Shown here one piece after another: positions 30,999-42,153 of a DNA stretch of 64,000 nt. This DNA is from Berghia stephanieae. Lineage: Eukaryota; Mollusca; Gastropoda; Nudibranchia; Aeolidiidae. Positions within the stretch are counted from its first letter, which is position 1, and every line of letters starts with the position of its first letter. The notes under the pieces are model-generated. The model worked only from the letters and a program-made list of their open reading frames with translations. It searched no databases and was not told the DNA's origin. Position numbers and translations under genes: made by a program. The DNA is taken from contig CM067443.1 of the NCBI GenBank assembly GCA_034508935.3, positions 123,684,257 through 123,748,256 of the forward strand. Direction: 5' to 3'.

Positions 30999-31508
30999 TC
31001 TGGTGGGGTTCCTGACCTCCCATAGTGGGCAGGGAGGTACTTGCTGTGTCTTCTATCCCCCTGTATCTGTTTTCCAATTGCTTTCTGTCTTTGTCTTGGA
31101 GTGAAATTGCTTGGTTTTGCCATGACCTTGGCCGTAGTCCTTGGAGGGAAACAGTCGAATTTTGTATAGTTATATTTTTGGGAGAAATCATCTCTCTGTT
31201 ATGCAATGTATTATTTTTCTTTATATTTTTTTATGATTTGTAAAACATTTGAGTGTGTTCGTCTTAGTGGGGACTTGTGCTTGTGTCTGGATGAGACTTT
31301 TAGTGATCTCAAACTAAGTACTTTGATAGTGTGCTCTTGGAATCTACACCTGCTTCTAATTTGAAGCAATTCCCCTTTGTCTTACCTTTTCTTGGGTGCT
31401 TTAATTGTAATTCTAGAACTTTTTACTATCCCATTTTCTCCCTTTTTACTGGCGCTGATATGACCTTAATGTGTTGCAAGTGCGGAAAACCGTTAAAACA
31501 AAACAAAA
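30999..31508 (+). mobile_element. Rep-A full-length copy
   Basis: Runs from tctggtggggttcctgacct to gtgcggaaaaccgttaaaac with an aaaacaaaac tail. Small deletions relative to other copies. Confidence 0.87.
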
Positions 31509-31671
31509 CAACAATTACAGCGTGTTTAAATGACCAAGACTGCATTCTGTTATTGTATCAGACCTGCAAATATGTACACGTCAGTCCATTTCCTTGCTCT
31601 CTCTTCAGTTCTATCTATGTGACTTTTTGCCATTAGTCTACAATGTGACACATTTGATTAGTGAAACGGGT

Positions 31672-31847
31672 TTGTGCGGCCATGTGGGTTTGTGGTATGA
31701 TACTGGCTTTCGAATCGAAAGGTCCTGGATTTGAGCCTCGCTGAGTCCTTGGAAAAGGCTTTCTACTCACATTCTCTTGCCAACTCGGGTGCAAAATGAG
31801 TACCTTACTGTTAACAGCGTTGTCTCTGTGGAAAAATTATAATATCG
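31672..31847 (+). mobile_element. SINE-1 copy ending at an ATT tract
   Basis: ttgtgcggccatgtgggttt, gaaaggtcctggatttgagc, gcaaaatgagtacc and aacagcgttgtctctg follow SINE-1. The element then runs into the (ATT)n tract at 31854. Confidence 0.75.
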
Positions 31848-31848
31848 A

Positions 31849-31853
<5 letters not shown>

Positions 31854-31923
<70 letters not shown>
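31854..31923. repeat. (ATT)n microsatellite
   Basis: Pure ATT triplets, probably grown from the tail of the preceding SINE-1. Confidence 0.95.
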
Positions 31924-31924
<1 letters not shown>

Positions 31925-32220
31925 GGCTTGATTGAAAAGTCTTGAAGCCTATTGATTATTTCCGATCGTGTTAAACTCACCAGTAAAAACTACACAAAAA
32001 ATGTGTGTAATTTATTCGTCTATTAGGTCATCAAATTTTGTTGCTTTTAGCTGCTTTTTCTTGTTTTTAATTTATCTTATTTATCGTATAATATTTGGAA
32101 GCAGCACGAAAAGAATAAAGACAAAAACTCCCGATTCCTCAAATCCTTACCCGCGAACTGATTTACGCAGACGATGTTGATGTCATATTGGATACAGCAG
32201 ACTTGACGAAGCAGCACATA

Positions 32221-32562
32221 GCGGGTGGTTGGATGGGAGCATCACCCTTGAATCATATACCTATTTTGTTCGCAAGGGTGTACGATCCGATAGTGATGTC
32301 GTTTCTTCTTCTCTTTACTAGCCTATCCTGCTTCTTTGGTTTGTGATTGTATTTTTGACAGGGGATATTTTTTTTCTGTAAATCTTCTGCCTGTTTGTTC
32401 TTCGTTATTTATAATTTAGCTTATGATATCTTTAGGTTATGATTTTGATTTACATTTGTACTATTTTTGTTGGATTGCTTGTTTTTTTGTTTCAGCGGTC
32501 TCTCATATAACCTCAATTGTGTTGGAAGAGACCTAAAGCAACAAACAAACAAAAAAAAAAAA
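32221..32562 (+). mobile_element. Rep-B full-length copy, 342 bp with 10 bp target duplication
   Basis: Starts gcgggtggttggatgggagc and ends in an A-rich aacaaacaaacaaaaaa tail. It is flanked by gcagcacata at 32211-32220 and 32563-32572. It has no open frame. A possible internal pol III promoter in the first 70 bases is not convincing. Confidence 0.9.
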
Positions 32563-33005
32563 GCAGCACATACCAATAATATCACTTACTCTGCGACATT
32601 GGAATCTAAAGGTCAACGAATCCAAAACAGAAATTACAGTGGTTAACAAGAAACAAGCGGAATGGAAAAGTGTAAGAAAACTTGAAAACTTGATGAATGA
32701 GAATGAAGACATCAATAGGAGAAAAATGCTAGCTCAAACTGCATTCAGAGAACTACACAACGTTTGGAACAGGACGAACATCATTAATGAAAATAACAGA
32801 ATACGCCTCTACGAAGCGCTAGTGCTGCCAATTCTTATGTACAACTGTGGTACATGGGGTCTTACAAAAAAAATAATAATAATAATTTGGACACCCTGGA
32901 CTCCATCGTAAACAATTGAGACGATTTATTGGGGTATATTGGCCAGACAAAATCAGTAATGAGGATGTATATAACAGAGTACAACCAGTCAGTATGCGTA
33001 TAAAG

Positions 33006-34055
33006 ACTGGGTGGGGTTCCTGACCTCCCATAGTGGGCAGGGATGGACTTACTGCGTCTTCTGTCCCCAACTTGCTTTCTGTCTTTGTCTTGGAATGAGA
33101 TTACTTGGTTTTGTCCTGGTCTTGGCTGAGAGGGAAACAGTCAAATGTATAGTTAGTTTTGGGAGATGCTGGGTGGGGTTCCTGACCTCCCATAGTGGGC
33201 AGGGAGGTACATACTGTGTCTTCTATCCCCCTGTGTCTGTTTTCCAACATGTTTTCTGTCTTTGTCTTGGAATGAGATTACTTGGTTTTGTCCTGGCGCT
33301 GGCCAGATAGACCCTGGCTGGGAGGGAAACAGTCAAATGTATAATTAATTTTGGGAGATGATATTTTTTTTCCCTTGTAAATCATCTCTCTGTTATGCAC
33401 TGTATTATGTTTTGTTTATGTACTATATATTTGTAAACATTTGGGAGTTTTCCTCTTAGTAGGTAGGGACCTGTGCTTGTGTCTGGATGAGACTTTTAGG
33501 TGGTCTCAAACTAAGTACATTGATAGTGTGCTCTTGGAATCTACACCTGTTCCCTATTTTAACAAATTCCCCTTTGTCTGCCTTATTCTTGGATGCTATA
33601 ATTGTAATTCTAGAGCTTTTTACTATCCCATTTTCTTCCTTTTCACTGGCACTGATATGACCGTAATGTGTTGCAAGGGCCGTAAAACCCTTAAAAACAA
33701 AAAACAGTTTTGGGAGATATTTTTTTCCTTGCAAATCATCTCTCTGTATTATGCTTTATTTATATTATAATATATGATTTGTAAAATATTTGAGTGTATT
33801 CCTCTTAGTGGGGACCTGTGCTTATGTCTGGATGAGACTTTTAGTGATCTCAAACCAAGTGCTTTGATAGTGTGCTCTTGGAATCTACACCTGTTTCTAA
33901 TTTGAACCAATTCCCCTTTGTCTTACCTTTTCTTGGGTGCTTTAATTGCAAATCTAGAACTTTTTACTATCCCATTATCTTCCTTTTATACTGGCGCTGA
34001 TATGACCTTAATGTGTTGCAAGTGCCAGAAAACCCTTAAAAACAAACAAACAAAC
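33006..34055 (+). mobile_element. Rep-A copy (outer) inserted in the LINE
   Basis: Flanked by gcgtataaag at 32996-33005 and 34056-34065. The outer copy is itself split by the inner copy 33168-33705, so the true outer length is about 500 bp. Confidence 0.92.
33168..33705 (+). mobile_element. Rep-A copy (inner), 538 bp with 13 bp target duplication
   Basis: Full-length, starting gctgggtggggttcctgacc and ending in an aaaacaaaaaac tail. It is flanked by agttttgggagat at 33155-33167 and 33706-33718. Confidence 0.92.
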
Positions 34056-34919
34056 GCGTATAAAGAAACAAAAATGGAAACTGTTCGGACACGTGCTCCG
34101 ACGAGATGAAAATATTCCAGCACAAACCTCAATGAATGATTACTTCAAACAAGGAGCCAAATGCAGAGGGCGGACACCAACTTCACTTCCAACAACATTG
34201 AATCAAGATCTCAAAAAAAAATATAACATACATTTAGAAACAACAACCGAAGATTACTTATTTCAACATTTCAAGGAAACATCCAACTGCCTCAGCACCT
34301 TAACACACATGATGACATTCTAAAGCTAAGAACACTTGTACTAGACAGAGATTTATGAAGCAAATTACGAACTGGATAATAAAAACAGATTGGCAAACTC
34401 GAAGTAACGCACACATTTACGGCAAGCGCCCATAGATACTGCGCAGCCATATTCATTCATTATTTGAAGAACCCCTACCTCGACATGCCGGTCAAGGAAA
34501 TCACACCAAAAATGAATGCAATAAACAGAGTGCTGTGACTGAGTTCCTTACTACTGCAGAGAGATGTGCACCTGTAAACATTCATACAGCTGAAATGTAT
34601 TTACGGTGACTCACCGATGCTGTCTACACTGCTCATTAATGAACAGACTTGCAAAGGTCGACCTCAAACTGCATCGAGCGAAGCAAATCTAGAACACATT
34701 GGCAAACTTAACTGAGCCAATCGTCAGATAGAACAATTTAAACATTTCGCAAAGGCTTGGAATTTCATAGGGAAGAGTTGCACACATCGCTTGAGAAATC
34801 TTGGGTTACACAAAGGTATTTGCTTGATGGATACCGATAATGCTCACACTGAAAGAGAAAGTTTCCTTGAAGCTCTTCTTACAGCTCTGATTTAGCTCAG
34901 ACTTTTTTTCTTTTCGTAA

Positions 34920-35054
34920 GGGACCGTTCTTTAATGACGTCAGCTTTTTTCACCTCAATTTTAACCCCCCCCCCCCCCCCCACCCCATAGTCAGCTTTCT
35001 CATGAACCCCCCCCCCTCCCCCCTCTTAAGCTGACGTAATTAAAGAACGGTCCC
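34920..35054. mobile_element. Harbinger-like MITE, 135 bp
   Basis: Inverted termini gggaccgttctttaatgacg and (reverse complement of the right end) gggaccgttctttaattacg are about 27 bp long. They are flanked by TAA at 34917-34919 and 35055-35057. Three-base TWA duplications and GGG-starting termini point to PIF/Harbinger. The core is little more than runs of C. Confidence 0.82.
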
Positions 35055-35274
35055 TAAGACTTAAGAGGCACCTCAAGGAGACACATTTTGACAGGGATGG
35101 CGAGTTGCAGGTGAAGGTGACTCGTGGTGACGAAGTTTGCCACGTGAATTCCTCTTCGACAAACGAAAAGCACATAAACTAAGCTTTGTTTTGATACCTT
35201 TGTCAATTTCGTATCATCTATTTTAGTTTTGAAAATACAAGAGCGGCATCGAAGACGTTTTCAATCTACCCTTG

Positions 35275-35361
<87 letters not shown>

Positions 35362-35366
35362 TTTAT
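35275..35366. repeat. (ATT)n microsatellite
   Basis: Nearly pure ATT triplets, passing into GTT and TTA repeats up to about 35405. Confidence 0.95.
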
Positions 35367-35442
35367 TGTTGTTGTTGTTGTTGTTATTATTTATTTATTT
35401 ATTTACAAGTATAGTTGTCCGTTCAACGAACGTGATGATAGT

Positions 35443-35465
35443 GGGGGGGGGGGGGGGGGGGGGGG
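35443..35465. repeat. Poly-G tract
   Basis: About 22 consecutive G. It is the longest of many G or C runs in the window. Confidence 0.9.
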
Positions 35466-35516
35466 CACGGAGGAAAAAAATTACATTTAATATCTTCTAT
35501 ATATTATCGTAGAATA

Positions 35517-35700
35517 TGTGCGGCTATGTGGTCATGTGGTATGACACTCGTTTTCGGATCGGAAGGTCCTGGGTTCGAACCTTGCTCAGCGCATAATTGA
35601 GTATTGAAAACTCTCTTTACTCACAATCTCCCACGCACTCAGGCCGTTAGCAGCGATGTCTGTGGGGAGTTCAGCGATCGTAATCACAACATAATTCACT
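35517..35700 (+). mobile_element. SINE-1 copy, 3'-truncated
   Basis: tgtgcggctatgtggtcatg, a good B box (gtcctgggttcgaacc), ctttactcacaatctc and gttagcagcgatgtctgt. Its promoter boxes look the best preserved of the SINE-1 copies here. Confidence 0.78.
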
Positions 35701-35859
35701 GTGTATAATACTGTTAACGTAACCCTCCAAAAGTCCAATCTTCCCAGACCCGGAAAGAAGAAAAGTCCCAAAGTATGACACTGTGACGGATGCCCCAAAA
35801 AAAATTGGCTTAAGTCACTAATAATTCTAGTGTTCGAGCCAATTATCATTAAAATCCAT

Positions 35860-37600
35860 CAGAAGGTTGTCGAGATATTCGCGTCAACGGACTATAGTGC
35901 TCTTATCTATGTTGCTGCAAGATTATTTCATATAACGAGAACAATTTATTCTTTGTTTGGAACGCTTTGATTCGAACAAACTATTTAAAAGGGAGCGTTA
36001 AAACATAAACAAACAAAACAATCATACGCATGTACCTCATAATGATCATAATGATCGTCAGGCAACACGCGGGAAACCATTCAAGTGGTTTAATTGTCCA
36101 TATCTTTAGTGAACCAGTGCCCAATGTGAATCAACTGAATTAAGATAGACGAATATTGGTGTAGACGAAAAATATTTTATTGTTATTTACCCCCCCAACC
36201 CCTCTCCGTACAAGATATTGTAATAATATTATGTACACAGAATGTATACCGAAGGGTAATAAATCTACTTCGCGCATTTGAAAAAGTGTGGAATTGGGAG
36301 CCACTCCATGCAAAGGTAATGATTTTTTTTCTCCTTATATTATTTTCTTTCTGTTTCATAGACGTGTTTGCGTGTGTGCGTGCGTGTGTGTGTGCGCGCG
36401 TTGCGGGGGGGGGGGGGGGGGTTAAGTTATAAGGGCCTTGGCCTTGATCGAACTTCTAGGCCAAGCCATGCCAAATGTTTTGTTTCGTTAAATTCGTGAG
36501 TTCTTTTTTTAACGTATGGTTCACGCGTAAGGATTTATTCAAATGTAATGTGCAAAAGTTTATTTTCGTCATCATGTAGGTAAAATAATCTTATTACTTC
36601 TTCGAATTTCCGAAATCATACGTTATTGGCACAGAATATAAAGATAATATTTCTTTGGTTTGAAATTAAAATACCAACTTTGTGTTGCTATGAACTACTT
36701 GGTCTAAATATAGTACCTAACTCAATACAACAGCAACAAAACTTCCGGCTCTGTGTTCCTTTTTTCATCATTGTCGATGCAATGTTATTTGTAACAACCA
36801 AGGAACAAACAAATAATAATTATTCTGTTTTATGTGGTAAGGCAATATAAACGTCATTGTTAAGCATTAGTTTGTGTAGTCCAGGATTGCTCACCATTTT
36901 TTATTTTTGTAACTTTAGTGAATGTTTTGAATTCAAATCGAAGTCATTCCCCCTCCGGGTTGAAAAATCAGGCGTCATACCAAGCGGCAAGCGACCCTGG
37001 CCCTGAGCCCTGAGTCCATAATCAAGTCTTTTGGTTTTAGAATTTGAATCCAGGAAATAAAAAGTTGTTATATCTGCTATAAATCCCTGCTCAAAACTCG
37101 ATAATTTCTGCAAAATTTATTTTTGGAAATGTGATTCAGTCAATTGCCAAGGAGTAGTAGTGAGTCCTTGAGTTGGCGGGGGAGACCTTACGTCACGGAA
37201 AGCTCCTCCTGGCGCTTAGCCTTGGCCTAAGAATTTCTGTCACAGTGGATCTGTTGTCATTGTCATGCGTTTATTTTATCAATTTGTCAATATCTAGTAG
37301 CATTTTAAAAACAAACCTTGATAGATTGGTGAAAGTTTAAACTTTCCTAATGATATGACCATTGTTTTGGTTTCCCGTCGCCATTTTAATTTTGTTTTGT
37401 GAAGTATTGTGAATGAAAGCAGTCCTAGTCCTTGGTTTTTTTTTCTATTTATAATGGTTAGCCAGAAATTGCGTGTCATAGAAAAATGGTTAAAACAGTC
37501 AATATGGAGTAGGTACAGAAAATCCAAATTTAGATTTAGATTATATAGGCACTTTGATAACTCCAGTTCAGTGGCCGCCGATAGGCTCACTGTAAGAAGG
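35860..37600. other. Intergenic DNA, no gene seen
   Basis: AT-rich with a GT/GC-rich microsatellite and G-run at 36362-36421. Open frames are short and unlike known products. Confidence 0.5.
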
Positions 37601-39324
37601 TGAAACTCGTTTTTTGGAACTTTATTTTTGGCCCTTTAATGTTTTGGTCACCTATGTGACTAATGTTGGTATCATTTCAAAGGGCACAAAACAAGCTTTC
37701 TAACGGTATATTTTATTCTTAATTCCTGATTGTATTTCTCAGAAAGCTATTGAAATAAAAATTTATCAAATTTTGACTTATAAGAACTTTTTAAATTATG
37801 GATACATTTTAATTATACTTCATACATCGATAGACAATCAATTGAAGAACATCTCTGCCAAATTTAATCAAAATTGATACACTCGCTCATTATTTTATTT
37901 TTTCCGCCATCAACCCCACTTTTTTTTTTACAAAAACCTCATTTTTTTCCATTTTCATTTATCCTTAATTTTGTCCATACTTTTCATACATGAAAATGAT
38001 TTATATGAAAATAAAGCTTATTTTCTGAACTTTAAAATGATACCTAACACTTGCCATTTATTTTTAAATTGAAACTTCATTGAAACAAAATTACTGAAAA
38101 CAATAAGTGGGCCATGTTGACTGCAAAACTCAAAATTTCCCGATAGCCGCGAGATGCTGGTTTTGAGGCAGCAGTGAGATCACAGATTCTCTCTGTAAAA
38201 TTGACAAAAAATGTCAACAGAAAAATATAAATAACTCTGGAACCGTAAGTCGTAGAGAAACAAATAAGGTATCAAATTTTATGTTTTTTCAAGTCCCATC
38301 CCCATGACTGGGTCAAATTAAGATATTTTGAGTTTGAAAATTTTATCAAAGTGCCTAGATTATATAATTATTGTCTTTAGTTTAAGTTGCATTCAATAGG
38401 CTAGGTAGAACTTTTTTTACTTGATTAAAATAAATGGTACAAAAATATTTAAAATCGGTTAAAAATTTAAAAAGATATATGCTATTTCGAAATTTGTAGA
38501 AAATCCCCCAAATTTGGTCTGCTTTGAAAGCAACCTTTTGTCCGTTTTCAAAATGTATTTTCAGAAATAATAAAGCCAGACCCCTGAAACTTTCTAACAA
38601 TAGACATCTTTTTATAAACTATGTGTATTTTTTTCCTGAGATCAACTCTAAGTATCATAGAAAGAATTTGTCCCCAAAGTACCAGACAAAGCCAAAATTG
38701 TCAATTTCAACGCGAAGTTACAAAATATCAGCGATCATGCCCCTTGCCTGCGCGGCATATGAGTGAAGTGAATACGGCAAATGTTGTAGTTTTAGTTTCG
38801 TTTTCAGTTGGCTGGTGAGCGCAAAGCTATAAATTTTGCTTTCGTATACATCATTTTAAAGCTGAGATTTAAAATTTTCTTTTGATACCAGAATCGTCCA
38901 AATTTTTTTATCAATTTAAAAGTTTTTAACTTGAAATTTCAAACTTTGAAAAATTTCCTTTCTGATGCTGCCATTGACATTACTATTAATAGCGCTGGCG
39001 CGATCAGTCGAGCAGTGAGAAAAGACGGCTCTCAGTTATGTTGTTCAAGTAGCAGAGTGCCGGTACTAAAATAGGAGTTTACTCCTCTTCTTCAACTCAA
39101 AGCTATGAAATAACAGCAAATCCTATGAAAAAAGCATTAACATATTTTTAAAGATTTGAGATTTAACTTGATACCAAACACATTAATTTGACGGACTAAA
39201 AATGAGAAAAAGAGAGTGACGATTTGAGTTGAAATTCTCAGTTTGCCAATAAAGCCATGACTCGATGCATTTACATTAGGCGACCTCTACGCAGTACTAC
39301 TGTGGATAATGATTTCCTATATTC

Positions 39325-39381
39325 GCAGTAGTACTGTGAATAGTAGATAGCGTTCGTATTTGTTGTTCACAGTAGTACTGC
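39325..39381. repeat. Hairpin with 16-17 bp arms
   Basis: gcagtagtactgtgaa (39325-39340) and ttcacagtagtactgc (39366-39381) pair except at one position. A third copy of the core (gcagtactactgtgg) lies at 39291. The hairpin abuts the 19 bp inverted repeat at 39388. Confidence 0.75.
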
Positions 39382-40483
39382 AACTAGTAGTAGGTATCCC
39401 AAACTAAAATTTCAACTGCAGAAAACTGCTGTTATTTTGAATTGAACAAATACAGATTGTCAAACCATGAACAACAGTCTTTAAATGATTAAAATCGGAC
39501 AACAAATAAAAAAGTTACGAATTTTTTATTTATTTAATAACTTGTAATTTTCGTACACCAACAGAACATGCTACCAAACAGCAAGTTTAAGGTGCATCAA
39601 AACAAACAAAATAATAACAAAATTGAATAATTTGCAAGCAATCGCAAGCCATGGACATAGAGAATAAGAAAAATACTCAAACAAATATTCACCTAGTATA
39701 ATTCAGTTACTATACAGCATCAAAATCAAGAAAAAACATGACCCGCGTGAAAATAATTTCACCGAAATCGCCAGATGTACCATCTTCGGCACTTTGCAGA
39801 CTCGTCAGTAATCTAAATTAAGGGATGAAACTTATCTGAGCCTTAGAACTGGCACCAGACAGTAAGCCCAAGTTTTTTCAGAGAGATAGAGGCAATAATT
39901 ACTGAGATTTTACGTCTCAAAATTCGAAAAAAGGCCGAAATCGCCAAAGGAAGACATTTTGAGAAATAAACAGTGTTTCCGCTACAAAAAATTTAAATGA
40001 TGAGATATGGCTATGAAACTTCACATACAAATGATTTGAGGGATGGGGAATCCAAATTTTATGTCCTTTTCGTAATAAGAATGACAAAAACAGAGTTATG
40101 AGAAGAAATCAAGATTTAAACTCTCGAAAATCAACAGAAATATATGTCAAAAAGGGGGGAAAAGTCAAAAATTCATACCACGACCTAACACAATAATGGA
40201 AGTTAATGCTGCACCTACTGGTGGCGCACAGTCGATCAAATAAAATAAATAAATAAAAACATTAGACAAAAAAGTCAGTACACAAAAGCATACAATATCC
40301 AATGCAACCCATGAACATGAAAATTTATACCTATCCATACGTACATATTCTGAGACAATCAGCCTAAAATTCAACGCCCTGCCCTAACACATTTTAGTTT
40401 ATATATCTAAGGCAACGGTATAAGGACACGCTTTAATGCATATAAATGCACAGACACCGGGCAAACCTATCTTAGCGCTCTTG

Positions 40484-40969
40484 TTACTCATCATGTTGAG
40501 CGTCAGCAAGATGGCTTTCTATTATTTCAACATTTTTAACACGCCTGAGTGTACTTAAACACTTTAATATGTTTTTTTACCCGGAAGTTCATATTCATAC
40601 AGGGAGTCCAATATATCTAATAACAGATTATACATACGCGGACTCTGGAAGCTGATCATATCCACATAGCCTATAAATGATAAAGATTAATCTAAACACG
40701 GACTATAATAATATTGCTATTATTATTATGGTCTAATAGCCCAACATCAGTATGAGTATAAGGGTTATCATTGGCTCTCCACTATACACATTTTAAATGC
40801 ATCTATAAAATGTTTAAATAGAAATAGACATTATATTGGACTCCCTTACTGTATGAATACGAACTTCCAGGTAAAAAAAAACTATTAAAGTGTTTAAGTA
40901 CACTCAGACGTGTTAAAAATGTTGAAATAATAGAAAGCCATCTTGCTTGACGCTAAACATGATGAGTAA
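40484..40969. mobile_element. Foldback MITE with about 130 bp arms
   Basis: The left arm 40484-40615 (ttactcatcatgttgagcgt, caagatggctttctattatt, gagtgtacttaaacacttta, gggagtccaatata) is matched in reverse complement by 40832-40969 at roughly 90% identity. The spacer is about 216 bp, AT-rich and non-coding. Confidence 0.85.
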
Positions 40970-41487
40970 ATAAAACATATGTAATAATCAGAAAAGCTAC
41001 ATAATTATGAGAAACAACAATTGTTTAAACAAAGCATGTCACTGATCAAATGTAAAGTGATGGAAATAGATACATAATTTCATTAATCAATATAATGTAA
41101 ATGTTGCTACTCGAAGCGATAAATAATGTGAAATTGAATGTAAGCTTCAATTTAATTATAAAAACAGATAGAAGAATGGATGTTTCGTGTTTCCCCTTTA
41201 CCAACAAACGCATTCAACTTAACGGCACTACCACATCATCTATACTGTTTGGTTCATACTGTTTGTTGACAAAGGAGAAACCTGAAATGTCCATTCTATC
41301 TGGTTTTGTAATTAATCTGAAGCTTGAATTTAATCTCATAGTGTTATTCAATCAACATCAGAATCTGAAACCCTTCTTCGTTTGACAGCAGTTGACAAAA
41401 AAGATGCCTCTGCTTCATCATCAGTAATCATCCTTAACAAATAAATTTCTCAAAAATAACATCAATCTTTTTGACATAAGAGGGGAA

Positions 41488-42114
41488 TTACCCATAAGGA
41501 ATTTTACTTTTCGTCAACTCCCAGTATGGCCCAGTGTTAGTCAGATTAAACAGTGAAATAGCAGCAACTAAAGAAATTACCCTACTATCCCTCAAATCTG
41601 CAACAATACTTTGAAGCTTTAAATTGTCACCTGAAACTTCATTTTCTAGAAAATCAAGAACATGTTTATGATGGTACAAAAGAGCATGATCATTTTCAAA
41701 TATATTATTGAAACGATTACTTCTAAAACTGCAAAACTGAGACTTAATATTATTAGCTTCACAATAATTTAGCCATTCTTCCCTTGCCCCATTTTTCTCA
41801 TCCCCCCGAGGTCCCAATACTTCTGCAGTTAGTCTTATAGCACGTAAGGCTGCACTTTCTTTACCAATACTAGACTGAAAATGATTAAACTTTTGCTGAC
41901 TGTCCCTCCCAAGTGAACCCCCCTCTTTAATTACATCCATCTCAAATTCTAACACAGCACTCTCAACAGCTTTAGATAGACCAAGCAAAAAATGCGCGTT
42001 ACAATACAAAAAATGTGTACATAGACCGTCTATATCCTCATCATGCAAAACACTCTTACGCCATTCATGAATTTTTTTATTTAAAAGTTTCATATTTGCC
42101 GCTCTATCGGACAT
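41488..42114 (-). CDS. Unidentified protein segment, probably transposon-carried
   Basis: An intact 208-codon frame begins MSDRAANMKLLNKKIHEWR, continues LCTHFLYCNAHFLLGLSKAV and ends in TNTGPYWELTKSKIPYG. SDRAANM, then CNAHFLLGLS, recalls a protein type I believe is present in many copies in cnidarian, mollusc and chordate genomes, but I cannot name the family. It would be the C-terminal part of the product whose upstream exons lie at 42.1-45.2 kb. A host gene is possible. The coding strength is good: long, with no low complexity. Confidence 0.6.
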   Translation of the reverse strand: MSDRAANMKLLNKKIHEWRKSVLHDEDIDGLCTHFLYCNAHFLLGLSKAVESAVLEFEMDVIKEGGSLGRDSQQKFNHFQSSIGKESAALRAIRLTAEVLGPRGDEKNGAREEWLNYCEANNIKSQFCSFRSNRFNNIFENDHALLYHHKHVLDFLENEVSGDNLKLQSIVADLRDSRVISLVAAISLFNLTNTGPYWELTKSKIPYG

Positions 42115-42153
42115 AAGTTTTGTTCTTTAATTTTAAATTTAAAATTTCTTTCT

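Larger units (their letters stand above)
32100..34420 (+). mobile_element. LINE ORF2 relic cut by later insertions
   Basis: Translated pieces give LTRELIYADDVDVILDTADL (the YADD active-site block), LRHWNLKVNESKTEIT, TAFRELHNVWNRTNI, RLYEALVLPILMYNCGTWGL, LRRFIGVYWPDKISNEDVYN, QKWKLFGHVLRRDENIPAQ and CRGRTPTSLPTTLNQDL, in LINE order. The element is interrupted by Rep-B (32221-32562) and by a Rep-A cluster (33006-34055). Coding sense resumes exactly across both target duplications. Confidence 0.82.

Noticed and set aside
27400-33310. Many similar frames (GMRLLGFVLALAG, GFLTSHCGQGGTYCVFYPP and minus-strand partners)
   Set aside because: They recur because Rep-A recurs. The frame shifts and stops freely between copies, so Rep-A does not appear to encode a protein.
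35517-35590. Possible functional tRNA gene
   Set aside because: The A and B boxes are good, but the anticodon arm does not fold and the downstream body matches other SINE-1 copies.
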